NCBI GenBank assembly: GCA_035260545.1
Contig: DATFUZ010000104.1
Location: 1 to 33,075, forward strand
Length of the DNA stretch: 33,075 bases
Direction of reading: 5' to 3'
DNA from: DATDDB01 sp035260545
GTDB taxonomy: Bacteria > Pseudomonadota > Gammaproteobacteria > Burkholderiales > Gallionellaceae
The notes under the pieces were generated by a model. The model was not told where the DNA came from, searched no databases, and saw only the letters and a program-made list of their open reading frames with translations. Both the position numbers and the translations under genes were made by a program. This document shows positions 1 through 9,243 of this stretch, in pieces (position 1 is the first letter of the stretch; every line of letters starts with the position of its first letter).

Positions 1-2374
1 GGATGGTGACACCTTCCGGGCGGAGGCCGCCATGACCGTGCTGCGCCTCGATTCGGGACAGATCCTGCGCCTGGTGTTGCGCGACCTGAGCGCCGCCCGG
101 CAGGCCGATGCGGCGCGCACCCGGCTGCAGCGCGCGAAGGATCTGCTTGCCGCGGGCAGCAGAGTCCTGATCAATGCCGATTACGAGCAGGAACTGCTGG
201 CCGAAATGTGTCGTATGGCCGTCGAAACCGGCGGCTACTGCATGGCGTGGGTGGGCTATGGTCAGGCGGACAGCGTGCAGTCCATCAAGCCGGCCGCGAG
301 CGCCGGCCGCGCCAGCCGCTATCTGGACGATGTGTTCGTTTCATGGGGGGACACACCCAGCGGACGCGGCCCCACGGGTTGCGCCATGCGCAGCGGAAAG
401 ACGCAGATCTTGCAGGATTTTCAGAGCAATCCGCAGATCGCGCCTTGGCTGGATGCGGCGCGCCGTTATAACCTGCAGGCGTGCATTGCGCTGCCGCTGA
501 AGCACGGCGGCAACATGATAGGCACGATAACGATATATGCCGAACAGGTGGACGCCTTCCATCCGGAAGAAGTACAGGTGCTGGAAAAGATGGCGGCGAA
601 ACTGGCATACGGCGTGAGTGCGCTGCGCGGGAGGCAGGCGCGCAGGCAGGCCGAACTGGGCCTGGGGCGCGCCGATTCCCTGCTGAAGGCGGCGCTGGAG
701 GCCACGGCCGACGGTATCCTCGTCACCAACCGGGACGGCAATGTGGAGCTGTACAACCAGAATTTTGCGCGGATGTTCAACATCCGGGGGGATGACGCGG
801 GTGGCGGAAACGCTGCCGCGATCATGGCGCAACTTGCGGCCGCACCCGAGGAGTTTGCGCGCCAGTTGCGGGAGGAACACGCCCACCCCGACCGGGAGCA
901 CGATCACGTGATCGAACTCGTCGACGGCCGCGTGGTCGGCTGCATCACCCGGCCGCATATGCTCGACGGTTTGACGGTCGGGCAGGTGCGCAGTTTTCGC
1001 GACATCAGTGCGCAGGTGCGGCATGAGGAGCAGCTGCGTTACCATGCCACGCATGATGCGCTGACCGGGCTGCCCAACCGGGCCTTGCTGTCGGACCGCA
1101 TCAGCCAGGCGATCACGCGCGCGCAGCGCAGCGGCAGGCTGCTGGGCGTGCTCTTCGTCGACATCGACCGCTTCAAGCTGGTGAACGACAGCATGGGGCA
1201 CGATACGGGCGACTGTCTCCTGATGCATACCGCGGCGGTGCTTTCCGGGCTGCTGCGCAAGGAAGACACCCTGGCGCGGCTTGGGGGCGACGAGTTCGTG
1301 GTCCTGCTGGAGAACCTGGGTCAGGAACAGGATGCCGCGCGTGTCGCGCAAAACCTGCTGCAGTCGCTGGCCGAGCCGGTCGAAATGGCGGGCCGCGAGA
1401 TCCTTTTCACGGCGAGTATGGGGATTGCCCTCTGTCCGCGCGACGGGGAGCATCCGGCGCCGCTGTTCCGGCACGCCGATGCGGCGCTGTATCGCGCGAA
1501 GCGCACCGGCGGAAATTGTTTCCATTTCTTCCTCCCGGAGTATCGCCAGGACTCGCGGCGCAAGCTGGAACTGACCAGCCAGTTGCGCAGGGCCATACGC
1601 GAGAATCAGATGGAAGTGCACTACCAGCCGCAATTGAATCTGAAGGAAGGCCGCATCACCGAGGCGGAAGCCCTTCTGCGCTGGCGGCATCCGGTCATGG
1701 GCACCATTTCGCCGGTTGAATTCATTCCGATCGCCGAGGAGACGGGCGTGATCTCGGAGCTGTTTGCGTGGACGATCAGAACCGTGTGTGCGGACCTTGC
1801 CGCGTGGAGGACGTTGAACCTGCCCGAGATCCGTGTCGGCATCAACGTCTCGCCGCGCCAGTTCGAGTCGGAGGACTTGCCCGAGCAACTGCGCCGCCTG
1901 CTGGCGCAGACCGGAACCGAACCCAGCCTGATCGAGCTGGAAATCACCGAAGGAACGCTCATGCAGCGCCCCGAGCGCGCGGTCGGCATACTGAACCGGC
2001 TGCGCGCCCAGGGGTTCATCGTCACCATGGACGATTTCGGCACCGGCTACTCGTCGCTTTCCTACCTGATGCGCTTCCCTGTGAACAAGCTCAAGATAGA
2101 CCGCAGCTTCATCGCGAATATTCCCGAGAACCGCAACCACATCTCGATTACCCGCGCGGTGATTGCGATGGCCCACGAGCTGGGCGTCCAGGCCGTCGCC
2201 GAGGGGGTGGAAACCGAGGCCCAGAAGGATTTCCTGGCGCAGCACGACTGTGAGCTCGTGCAGGGTTATCTCATCAGCCGTCCGGTGCCCCGCGCGGAGA
2301 TGGAGCTGCTGTTGCGAGGGCAGCAAGCGCTGCCTGCCGGGTCTGACCGGGGGCCGGGGTTCTGCCCCGCATAG
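1..2374 (+). CDS. GAF-PAS-GGDEF-EAL c-di-GMP turnover protein, 5' end outside window
   Basis: Large bifunctional-type signalling protein. Residues are counted from the ATG at 32. A GAF domain spans about 45-196, a PAS domain about 215-330, GGDEF about 340-500 and EAL about 520-765. The cyclase signature GGDEF is intact (418-422), with an RxxD inhibitory site (RKED) five residues before it. The EAL motif is intact (546-548) and the other phosphodiesterase positions are recognisable: INVSPRQF, IELEITEG, MDDFGTGYSS, KLKIDRSF, AEGVET. Both diguanylate cyclase and c-di-GMP phosphodiesterase activity are therefore possible; which one dominates cannot be read from sequence. The frame stays open to base 2, and the upstream codons (DGDTFRAEAA) run straight into a typical PAS C-terminus ending in VLRDLSAARQ. 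The ATG at 32 is thus probably internal and the protein begins outside the window with at least one more PAS domain. No membrane segment is visible in this part. Confidence 0.93.
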   Translation, partial: DGDTFRAEAAMTVLRLDSGQILRLVLRDLSAARQADAARTRLQRAKDLLAAGSRVLINADYEQELLAEMCRMAVETGGYCMAWVGYGQADSVQSIKPAASAGRASRYLDDVFVSWGDTPSGRGPTGCAMRSGKTQILQDFQSNPQIAPWLDAARRYNLQACIALPLKHGGNMIGTITIYAEQVDAFHPEEVQVLEKMAAKLAYGVSALRGRQARRQAELGLGRADSLLKAALEATADGILVTNRDGNVELYNQNFARMFNIRGDDAGGGNAAAIMAQLAAAPEEFARQLREEHAHPDREHDHVIELVDGRVVGCITRPHMLDGLTVGQVRSFRDISAQVRHEEQLRYHATHDALTGLPNRALLSDRISQAITRAQRSGRLLGVLFVDIDRFKLVNDSMGHDTGDCLLMHTAAVLSGLLRKEDTLARLGGDEFVVLLENLGQEQDAARVAQNLLQSLAEPVEMAGREILFTASMGIALCPRDGEHPAPLFRHADAALYRAKRTGGNCFHFFLPEYRQDSRRKLELTSQLRRAIRENQMEVHYQPQLNLKEGRITEAEALLRWRHPVMGTISPVEFIPIAEETGVISELFAWTIRTVCADLAAWRTLNLPEIRVGINVSPRQFESEDLPEQLRRLLAQTGTEPSLIELEITEGTLMQRPERAVGILNRLRAQGFIVTMDDFGTGYSSLSYLMRFPVNKLKIDRSFIANIPENRNHISITRAVIAMAHELGVQAVAEGVETEAQKDFLAQHDCELVQGYLISRPVPRAEMELLLRGQQALPAGSDRGPGFCPA

Positions 2375-2570
2375 CGGAACCCGTCGATTCACCTACCTGA
2401 ACATAAGTATGTGCATCTATGTATACCTTGCGCCTCTCTCCATTGTTACCATTTGACTCGGCCATCGTGCTCCAGGCATGCCGGATGCGGGTCGGGCCCC
2501 GGCAAAGGTCACCCGGGCGCGCGTGCACCAGTGTGAGGCGGGCGGACCGGGACGGGGGGAAAGGGGGGCG
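2375..2570. other. Intergenic gap between the two GGDEF-EAL genes
   Basis: About 196 bases with no credible gene. The first 80 bases (2390-2460) are clearly richer in A and T than the flanking genes and could hold a promoter for the downstream gene, but I find no convincing -35/-10 pair. The frame of the downstream gene is open back to an ATG at 2478, but the codons there are proline/glycine/arginine-rich and unlike a protein start. Confidence 0.4.
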
Positions 2571-5213
2571 ATGAAGAGCAGAGCAGCGGTACAACTCGCA
2601 CAGCTCGAACGGCTGGTTTCTATCAGCAGGGTCTCCCTGTTGTCCAGCGCCATGCTTGCCGTACTGCTGGCGTTCATGCTGCGCTACTCCGTCGGCCGCG
2701 ATGTGCTGATTGGATGGTGTACGGCTGTGCTCGCCATTACCCTCCTGCGCGCCGGATACAGCCTGTCGGTGCGCCGGCTGCACGTGCATACGGAAGCCGG
2801 CGTGCGCGCCGCGTTATCGGCATTCCGCGCCGGAGTTGTCATTTCGGGCGCAGCCTGGGGGACCGTGAGCTTCCTGGTCTTTCCCGCCCACGACGCCGCA
2901 GGGCAGATGTTCAGCATCTTCATTGTTGCCGGGCTGACCGCCGGCGGTCTCGTGGCGTACGCCGCGGATCTGGCCGCCGGCATCGCGTTCATGCTCCTCG
3001 TCATGGCTCCGATGATCGTTCGCCTGTTCATGGATGGCAGCGAATATCTGACGGCAATGGGCGCTGCGGGCACCGTGTACCTGGGCTTCATGGTGTCCAG
3101 CCTGATCGGGCTGCACCGCCACGTGATGGATAACATCCTGCTGCGCCTGAAAACGGCGGAGCACGAGGAGCAATTGCGCACCAGCGAGGAGCAGCACCGG
3201 CGCCTGCTGGCGCACTTGCCGGTCGGCGTTGTCCATTTCGACGGTAACCTGGTCGTGACTTACTGCAATCAATTGCTGGCCGACATGCTGGGGGCGCCGA
3301 AAGAGCGCATTCTCGGCATGGACCTCAAGACTCTGCACAGCCGGTGCGTGCTTCCGGCGCTGCACAAGGCACTGGCGGGCGAAACCGCGTATTACGAGGG
3401 CGATTGCGAGAACCCGTTCACCGGGCGCAAGCTGAGCATCGCAGCGACCTGCGCGCCATACGCCGACGGTGCAGGAGCCACGGTGGGCGGCGTCGCCATC
3501 GTGCAGGACAATTCCCAGCGGGTTCAGGCGGAGGAGGAGCGCCGGCTTGCCTCCATGGTGTTCGAAAACGCAAGCGAGGGCATGCTGGTCACGGATGAGC
3601 AGAACAGGATCATTGCCGTCAACCCCGCATTCACGGAAATCACCGGTTATGCGCTGGACGAGGTGAAGGGGCGCGATCCTTCAGTGCTGGGCTCCGGCCG
3701 CCACAGCGATGAGTTTTACCAGGAGATGTGGCGGGCAATCAACGAAGCCGGACGCTGGAAGGGGGAGATATGGGACCGGCGGAAGGACGGCGAGATTCAT
3801 GCGAAGATGCTTTCCATCAATACCATCCGCAACGAGGCGGGCGGCATCCTGCGCCACGTCGCGTTGTTCTCGGATATTACGGAGAGAAAGAAGTCCGAGG
3901 AGGTGATCTGGCGCCAGGCCAATTTCGACAGTCTTACCCAGTTGCCCAACCGCCGGATGTTCTACGACCGGCTGGAACAGGAGGCGCACAAGCAGCGGCG
4001 GATGGGCAAACAGATCGCCCTGCTGCTGGTCGACATTGACCATTTCAAGGAGGTCAACGATGCGCTCGGGCACGCAGTCGGCGACCACCTGCTGATCGAG
4101 GCCGCGCAGCGCATCAGCCGCTGCGTGCGGGATTCCGATACGGTGGCGCGACTGGGCGGGGATGAATTCGCCGTGATAGTCAGCGAGCTGAACGACGCGC
4201 GGCAGATCGAACGGATTGCCCATAAGATCATACGCGCTGTTTCCCGGCCCTTCATGCTGGACGAAGAGGAAGCCTATGTATCCGCCAGCATCGGCATCTC
4301 GCTCTACCCGGAAGATACCGGCGACCTCGAGGAACTGTTCAAAAACGCCGATCAGGCCATGTATGCAGCCAAGGCAGGCGGGCGCAACCGCTTCAACTAT
4401 TTCACGCCCGACATGCAGGCGGTGGCGCAAAACCGCCTGCGGCTCAGCAATGACCTGCGCATGGCGCTCGTGCTTGGACAATTCCAGGTCTACTACCAGC
4501 CCATAGTGGAGCTTGGTAGCGGCCACATTCACAAGGCGGAGGCGCTGCTGCGGTGGTTACACCCTGTCCGCGGCATGATCAGCCCTTCCGAATTCATCCC
4601 CCTGGCCGAAGAGACGGGCCTGATCGTTTCCATTGGAGACTGGGTGTTCAAGGAGGCGGTGCGTCAGGTCGAAAAATGGCGCCGCGACTGCGTGCCGGAA
4701 TTCCAGATCAGCGTGAACAAATCGCCGGCGCAGATTCACCATGACGGCGAAACCCACCTTTCCTGGACATCATATCTCGAACGCGAGGGCCTGCCGGGGT
4801 CGGCCATCGCCATTGAGATAACGGAGGGACTGCTGATGGAGGCGCAGCTTTCGGTCCAGGAAAAACTGCTGCAGTTCCGCGATGCCGGCGTCCAGGTGTC
4901 GATAGACGATTTCGGCACGGGCTATTCCTCGCTCGCCTACCTCAAGCGGTTCGACGTCGACTATCTGAAGATAGACCAGTCCTTTGTGCGGCAGCTTGAA
5001 ACGGACCCGAGCGACCAGGCGCTGTGCGAGGCGATCATCGTCATGGCCCACAAGCTCGATATGAAAGTCATCGCCGAGGGCGTGGAAACGCCCGTACAGC
5101 GCGACATGCTGAAGCGCTTCGGCTGCGATTACGGTCAGGGATTCCTGTTCGCAGGCCCCTTGCCGCCGCGCGATTTCGAGTCGTTGCTGAATTCCACCCG
5201 CGTCCCGGGCTGA
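2571..5213 (+). CDS. Membrane-anchored PAS-PAS-GGDEF-EAL protein
   Basis: Predicted inner-membrane c-di-GMP enzyme of 880 residues. The N-terminal ~185 residues hold about five to six hydrophobic helices, an integral-membrane sensor that I cannot assign to a named MASE family. Two PAS domains follow (about 205-310 and 320-440), then GGDEF (about 450-610) and EAL (about 625-875). The GGDEF motif (529-533) is intact and preceded by an RxxD I-site (RDSD). EAL (657-659), the VNKSP asparagine, EITEG, DDFGTGYSS, LKIDQSF and AEGVET positions are all present, so both activities may be retained. I chose the ATG at 2571 because a purine-rich stretch (gggggaaaggggggcg) lies just upstream and the hydrophobic domain starts soon after; an ATG at 2478 would add 31 low-complexity residues. 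The C-terminal half closely resembles the partial minus-strand gene at 31928-33075, suggesting paralogy by duplication. Confidence 0.93.
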   Translation: MKSRAAVQLAQLERLVSISRVSLLSSAMLAVLLAFMLRYSVGRDVLIGWCTAVLAITLLRAGYSLSVRRLHVHTEAGVRAALSAFRAGVVISGAAWGTVSFLVFPAHDAAGQMFSIFIVAGLTAGGLVAYAADLAAGIAFMLLVMAPMIVRLFMDGSEYLTAMGAAGTVYLGFMVSSLIGLHRHVMDNILLRLKTAEHEEQLRTSEEQHRRLLAHLPVGVVHFDGNLVVTYCNQLLADMLGAPKERILGMDLKTLHSRCVLPALHKALAGETAYYEGDCENPFTGRKLSIAATCAPYADGAGATVGGVAIVQDNSQRVQAEEERRLASMVFENASEGMLVTDEQNRIIAVNPAFTEITGYALDEVKGRDPSVLGSGRHSDEFYQEMWRAINEAGRWKGEIWDRRKDGEIHAKMLSINTIRNEAGGILRHVALFSDITERKKSEEVIWRQANFDSLTQLPNRRMFYDRLEQEAHKQRRMGKQIALLLVDIDHFKEVNDALGHAVGDHLLIEAAQRISRCVRDSDTVARLGGDEFAVIVSELNDARQIERIAHKIIRAVSRPFMLDEEEAYVSASIGISLYPEDTGDLEELFKNADQAMYAAKAGGRNRFNYFTPDMQAVAQNRLRLSNDLRMALVLGQFQVYYQPIVELGSGHIHKAEALLRWLHPVRGMISPSEFIPLAEETGLIVSIGDWVFKEAVRQVEKWRRDCVPEFQISVNKSPAQIHHDGETHLSWTSYLEREGLPGSAIAIEITEGLLMEAQLSVQEKLLQFRDAGVQVSIDDFGTGYSSLAYLKRFDVDYLKIDQSFVRQLETDPSDQALCEAIIVMAHKLDMKVIAEGVETPVQRDMLKRFGCDYGQGFLFAGPLPPRDFESLLNSTRVPG

Positions 5214-5330
5214 AGGGGCGGCGCCACTCCGCCGCCACGACGGGCGACATCCATTGATTGCCATTTCTCGCGCGACCCGGCAGAATGCGTTCGATCCAAT
5301 TCCCGCTTCAAAAGAAAGGTCATTGTCGCC

Positions 5331-6119
5331 ATGCTGTTCGACTTCGAGCTTGCCCCGCTTGAAAGCCACACGTCTGCAGCGCATCCGGCCAATCCCGCGC
5401 TCTCGTGGTATACCCTGACGCAGGGCGAATACTGGATAACGGTCGGCAACAGCATCCTGCTGGAATACGCGGAGGCGGCGCGGACCGGCGGGACGCCTCG
5501 CTACTGCCGCTACCCGGTGGCGCGCCTGCACGAAGACATCCTCACCATGCTGCCGTGCATTCTGGAACCGGTCCCGGCCGCGCTGGTGCAATACCTTGCC
5601 GGCGATGGCGCCGCGGCCTGGTGGGAGGCATATGAAACCTGGTACGACCGCGGCTTCGGCGCCGGACCCGACCCGCGGCTGCAACGCATCGACGGCGATG
5701 CGCACGGGCTGCTCTATGGTCGGGTGCTGGATACGAGCTACCTCGCTCCGCTCACCAGCGTTACCATCTGGTCGGATGACGAGAATGTCCATTTCGCCTG
5801 GGACAATCGCGCCGGCATCCTGGACGGCGTCCCCGCATGGACCGCGGTGCACGGCGAATTTCACATGCCGCGCCGGGAATTTCTTGCCGAAATCCAGTCC
5901 TTCAACAACCGTCTGGTAGAGCAGATGGCCGGCAGGATAGAGCAATTGCGCAGCGGCGCGCTGCCGCCGGAGATCGCCATCGACTTCGACGCACTGGCGA
6001 GCGAGCATGATGAGCGCGGCGATGTCCTGCACGAAGCTCTGTCGCTCAAGGTGCGGACCGACTGGCCAGCCGTGGAAAGGGCCATCAGCGAAGTTCACGC
6101 GATGCTGCGCGGCGCGTGA
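5331..6119 (+). CDS. DUF5984-like protein of unknown function
   Basis: A soluble 262-residue protein with no signal peptide or membrane segment. The N-terminal part (MLFDFELAPL ... LSWYTLTQGEYWITVG, about residues 1-41) matches my memory of the DUF5984 family, whose function is unknown. The sequence is rich in Trp and Tyr, with a central segment around SVTIWSDDENVHFAWDN and a C-terminal Glu/Arg-rich helical region. The start at 5331 has an AAAGGT sequence 12-17 bases upstream, an acceptable ribosome site. It stands alone between the GGDEF-EAL gene and the TPR-glycosyltransferase gene, on the same strand as both, with gaps of more than 100 bases. No catalytic motif is evident and no function is proposed. 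Confidence 0.8.
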   Translation: MLFDFELAPLESHTSAAHPANPALSWYTLTQGEYWITVGNSILLEYAEAARTGGTPRYCRYPVARLHEDILTMLPCILEPVPAALVQYLAGDGAAAWWEAYETWYDRGFGAGPDPRLQRIDGDAHGLLYGRVLDTSYLAPLTSVTIWSDDENVHFAWDNRAGILDGVPAWTAVHGEFHMPRREFLAEIQSFNNRLVEQMAGRIEQLRSGALPPEIAIDFDALASEHDERGDVLHEALSLKVRTDWPAVERAISEVHAMLRGA

Positions 6120-6255
6120 CACGGCTCGGAGGCTGTGCTGCGGCGGGTGAGGCCCCGCGCGAGATGGCGGCGGCGTTTGCCCTGTGTGCCGCCGTATGGT
6201 AGTGTCGGCCCTGCTTTCCATGCGCACGCAGCCATCCCCGAGCGGTCCTATCGTC

Positions 6256-8556
6256 ATGAACATGCATACTGATCCGAACGCCCTGTTCCAGCAGGCCATC
6301 TCTTTCCACAGGCAAGGGCAACTGCATGAGGCGGCCGCGGTCTATCGCCAAGTGATCGCAGTCCTGCCCGCCCATCCGGCCGCCAGCGCCTACCTGGGCA
6401 TGCTGGAGTTTCAGCGCGGCAACCTTGCCGATGCCGTCCAGCTTCTGCAACAGGCGCTGGACATCAATCCCGATCAACTGGAGGCATCCTCCTTTCTTGG
6501 GGCGGCGCTGCTCAACCTTGAACGCGCGGAAGAAGCCTTGGCGGTATTCGATCGCGTGCTCGCGCTACGGCCCGGTTTCGCGGAGGCCCTAGTGAGCCGT
6601 GGCATGGCGCTGCGCGCCCTGGGCCGTCTGGAGGAGGCGCTGGCCGCCTTTGACCAGGCGTTGGCCGCGGAGCCGGGAAATTGCGAGGTGCTCAACAACC
6701 GGGCGCTCGCGCTGCAGAGCCTGAACCGTGCGGACGAGGCGCTGGCGAGCGTGGAGCAGGCCATAGGGCTCAGGCCGGATCTGGCGGTCCTGCACAGCAA
6801 CCGCGGCAACGTGCTGCTGCATTTCCGCCGCTTCGACGAGGCCCTCGCCAGCTACGAACATGCGCTCCGGCTCGATCCCGGGTACGCGGACGCATGGATG
6901 AACAAGGGTAATGTGCTGCTTGTACTGGGGCGGAACGAGGCCGCGCTGGACAGCTATGACCGGGCGCTGGAGCGGGCGCCGGGGAGCGCGGAGGCGTGGC
7001 TGGGGCGGGGTAATGCACTGCTCAGGACCGGGGACGCCGAGGCGGCTGTGGCAAGCCTGGACCGCGCCATTTCCGGCCGGCCGGCCTATGCGCCGGCCCT
7101 TGTGGCGAGGGGCGATGCGCTGCGAAAACTGAAGCGGCTGGAGGAGGCGGCGGCCAGCTACAAGCTGGCGCTGGAGGCCCGGCCGGATTTCGACTTTCTC
7201 CGGGGGCGGCATTTCTACGCCCGCATGCAGTTGTGCGACTGGACAGGGTGGCAGGAGGAGGTTCGCGCCATCGAGGCGGGCATCGCGCGCGGCGCCCGGG
7301 TGGCCGACCCGTTCCATGCACTGTCCGTCACCGGCTCGGCCGCACTGTGCCGGCAGGCGGCAGAGACCTATGCGCAGGCGCAATTTGCGGCAGAGCAGCC
7401 GCTGCCAGGCCTTCCCCGCCGCACCCGGCGCGACAAGATCCGCCTGGGCTATTTTTCCGCGGACTTTCGCAATCATCCGGTTTCCCTCCTTGCGGCGGAA
7501 TTGTTTGAGCTGCATGATCGCGCGCGTTTCGAGGTGATCGCGTTCTCGTTCGATCCGGATGGGGGCGATGCATTCACCGTGCGCCTAATCACCGCATTCG
7601 ATCAGTTCATTGAAGTGCGCGACCACTCGGACCGCGACATTGCGGAGCGCGCGCGCGCGATGGAGATTGACATCGCCATCGATCTGGGCGGCTACACCCA
7701 GAACAGCCGGACCGGCGTGTTCGCCATGCGCGCGGCGCCGCTGCAGGTCAGCTTTCTCGGCTACCCGGGAACGATGGGCGCACCTTTCATCGACTACCTG
7801 CTCGCCGACCCGGTGGTCATCCCCGAAGCGGCGCGCCGGTTTTACGTCGAGAAGATCGCAGCCCTGCCCCACAGCTATCTTCCGCACGACAGATCCAGGG
7901 CCATTGGCAGCCGCACGTTTTCCCGCCGCGAGCTTGGCCTGCCGGAACGGGGCTTTGTGTTCTGCAGCTTCAACGGCAGCTACAAGATCAACCCGATGAT
8001 GTTCGATGTCTGGATGCGGATACTGCAACGCGTGGAAGGCAGCGTGCTGTGGATGTCGCGCGCCAGCGAAACGGCGATGCGCAATCTGAAGGCGGAAGCG
8101 GAAGTGCGCGGCGTCAGCGCGGAGCGCATAGTCTTCGCCCAGATGATGCCGTCGACGGAAGACCACCTGGCGCGGCTGCGGAGCGCAGACCTGTTCCTCG
8201 ACGCGCTGCCCTATGGCGCCCACACCACGGCCGGAGATGCGCTTTGGGCGGGCGTGCCGTTGCTGACCTGCAGCGGCGAAAACATGGCGGGGCGCGCGGC
8301 CACCAGCCTGCTCGCCGCGCTGGGCGCGCCCGAGCTGGTCACGGCGAACCTCGAGGCGTACGAGGCGCGCGCTTGCGAACTGGCAGCGCGGCCGGACATA
8401 TTGCGGGAAATTCGTGACAAGCTTGCCCGCAACCGGCTGAAAATGCCGGCCTTTGATACTCCTCTGTATGTCAGGCATATCGAGGCGGCATACGCCGCCA
8501 TGTACGAGCGCTATTTGTCCGGGCAGGCGCCGGAACACATCAGCATTCAGCCATGA
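6256..8556 (+). CDS. TPR protein with SPINDLY/OGT-type (GT41) glycosyltransferase domain
   Basis: A 766-residue protein. The first ~320 residues are about nine consecutive 34-residue tetratricopeptide repeats, with recurring patterns such as EALASYEHALRLDPGYADAW. The rest resembles the catalytic half of O-GlcNAc transferase / SPINDLY (CAZy GT41). Recognisable signatures are FSADFRNHPVS with the conserved His (H407), LQVSFLGYPGTMG, FCSFNGSYKINP with the nucleotide-sugar lysine (K577), and HTTAGDALWAGVPLLT. In this family the enzyme transfers a sugar from a nucleotide donor to Ser/Thr of cytoplasmic proteins, or to adhesins in HMW1C relatives; donor and target here are unknown. ATG at 6256 is the best start because the TPR begins directly after it. 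Another ATG lies two codons on (6262), and an in-frame ATG at 6184 would add 24 residues of non-repeat sequence. No adhesin or partner gene lies next to it. Confidence 0.9.
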   Translation: MNMHTDPNALFQQAISFHRQGQLHEAAAVYRQVIAVLPAHPAASAYLGMLEFQRGNLADAVQLLQQALDINPDQLEASSFLGAALLNLERAEEALAVFDRVLALRPGFAEALVSRGMALRALGRLEEALAAFDQALAAEPGNCEVLNNRALALQSLNRADEALASVEQAIGLRPDLAVLHSNRGNVLLHFRRFDEALASYEHALRLDPGYADAWMNKGNVLLVLGRNEAALDSYDRALERAPGSAEAWLGRGNALLRTGDAEAAVASLDRAISGRPAYAPALVARGDALRKLKRLEEAAASYKLALEARPDFDFLRGRHFYARMQLCDWTGWQEEVRAIEAGIARGARVADPFHALSVTGSAALCRQAAETYAQAQFAAEQPLPGLPRRTRRDKIRLGYFSADFRNHPVSLLAAELFELHDRARFEVIAFSFDPDGGDAFTVRLITAFDQFIEVRDHSDRDIAERARAMEIDIAIDLGGYTQNSRTGVFAMRAAPLQVSFLGYPGTMGAPFIDYLLADPVVIPEAARRFYVEKIAALPHSYLPHDRSRAIGSRTFSRRELGLPERGFVFCSFNGSYKINPMMFDVWMRILQRVEGSVLWMSRASETAMRNLKAEAEVRGVSAERIVFAQMMPSTEDHLARLRSADLFLDALPYGAHTTAGDALWAGVPLLTCSGENMAGRAATSLLAALGAPELVTANLEAYEARACELAARPDILREIRDKLARNRLKMPAFDTPLYVRHIEAAYAAMYERYLSGQAPEHISIQP

Positions 8557-8587
8557 GGATGCCGTGGCGGCTATGCGAAACGCATGG

Positions 8588-8616
8588 CTGATATAACACT
8601 CGCGAGCAAGTATAAT
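8588..8616 (+). promoter_or_regulatory. Probable sigma-70 promoter of the universal stress protein gene
   Basis: A perfect TATAAT (8611-8616) stands out in GC-rich DNA. CTGATA at 8588-8593 matches four of six -35 positions at the ideal 17-base spacing. Transcription would begin near 8623, leaving a leader of only about 20 bases before the ATG at 8643, in which I see no clear Shine-Dalgarno. Confidence 0.55.
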
Positions 8617-8642
8617 CAAATCAAAACTTCGATCGGCTCATC

Positions 8643-9095
8643 ATGTACAAGCATATTATGGCAGCCATTGACGACAGCGCCACATCGAACCGGGCGCTGC
8701 AGGAGGCGATCGGGCTGGCGCGCGATCAGCATGCCGCCTTGCGCATCGTCTATGTGGTGGATGAGGCCGCGCTGCTGGGTGCGGCCCTGGTCGCCGATCC
8801 GGGCGCAAGCGGCGAGACATGGCGTGAGATCGGCAACGAAATACTGAAGCGCGCGCAGAACGCGGCACGCGCCGCCGGTGTCGAGGCGGATGTGCAATTG
8901 CTGCAGACGGAGGACGTCGAAGACCGCGTGGCGCAGGCCATCCTCAAGGACGCCAGGGGCTGGGGTGCAGACCTGCTGGTTGCGGGCACGCACGGGCGGG
9001 GCGGGCTCAAGCATCTGCTCATGGGTAGCGTAGCGGAGGGCATCATCCGCCATGCGCCGGTTCCGGTGCTGCTGGTGCGTCAGCGGCCGGCCTGA
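8643..9095 (+). CDS. Universal stress protein, UspA family
   Basis: A 150-residue single-domain universal stress protein, the standard size. It begins with the family strand MYKHIMAAIDDS. It carries the nucleotide-binding signature G-x2-G-x9-G-S (G115, G118, G128, S129 in GTHGRGGLKHLLMGS), so it should belong to the ATP-binding subgroup. It ends with the usual strand VPVLLVR. Such proteins are cytoplasmic dimers raised under starvation, oxidative or respiratory stress. It has its own probable promoter (8588-8616). The downstream cyclic-nucleotide/EAL gene follows after about 150 bases on the same strand, so co-transcription is possible but not required. Confidence 0.95.
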   Translation: MYKHIMAAIDDSATSNRALQEAIGLARDQHAALRIVYVVDEAALLGAALVADPGASGETWREIGNEILKRAQNAARAAGVEADVQLLQTEDVEDRVAQAILKDARGWGADLLVAGTHGRGGLKHLLMGSVAEGIIRHAPVPVLLVRQRPA

Positions 9096-9243
9096 GTTTG
9101 CGGCTGCGGCGGGCGCGGGCCGGAAATTCAATTGAGCGCGCACCCGGATAAGAGTATCGTGACATGTCCGGCGGGCAGGCGCCTGCCGGGAGCGGCGGCG
9201 CATGGCTCGCTGGCGCCGGTCAACCGGAACTGAGGGCGTCGAT

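Noticed and set aside
341..2392. Long open frame of 683 codons on the minus strand, opposite the first GGDEF-EAL gene
   Set aside because: Antisense shadow caused by GC-rich codon use; composition is His/Arg/Gln-rich with no domain, while the plus strand encodes clear GAF, PAS, GGDEF and EAL motifs.
4770..6299. 509-codon minus-strand frame spanning the end of the second GGDEF-EAL gene and the DUF5984-like gene
   Set aside because: It covers two genes with recognisable products on the other strand and shows no motif of its own.
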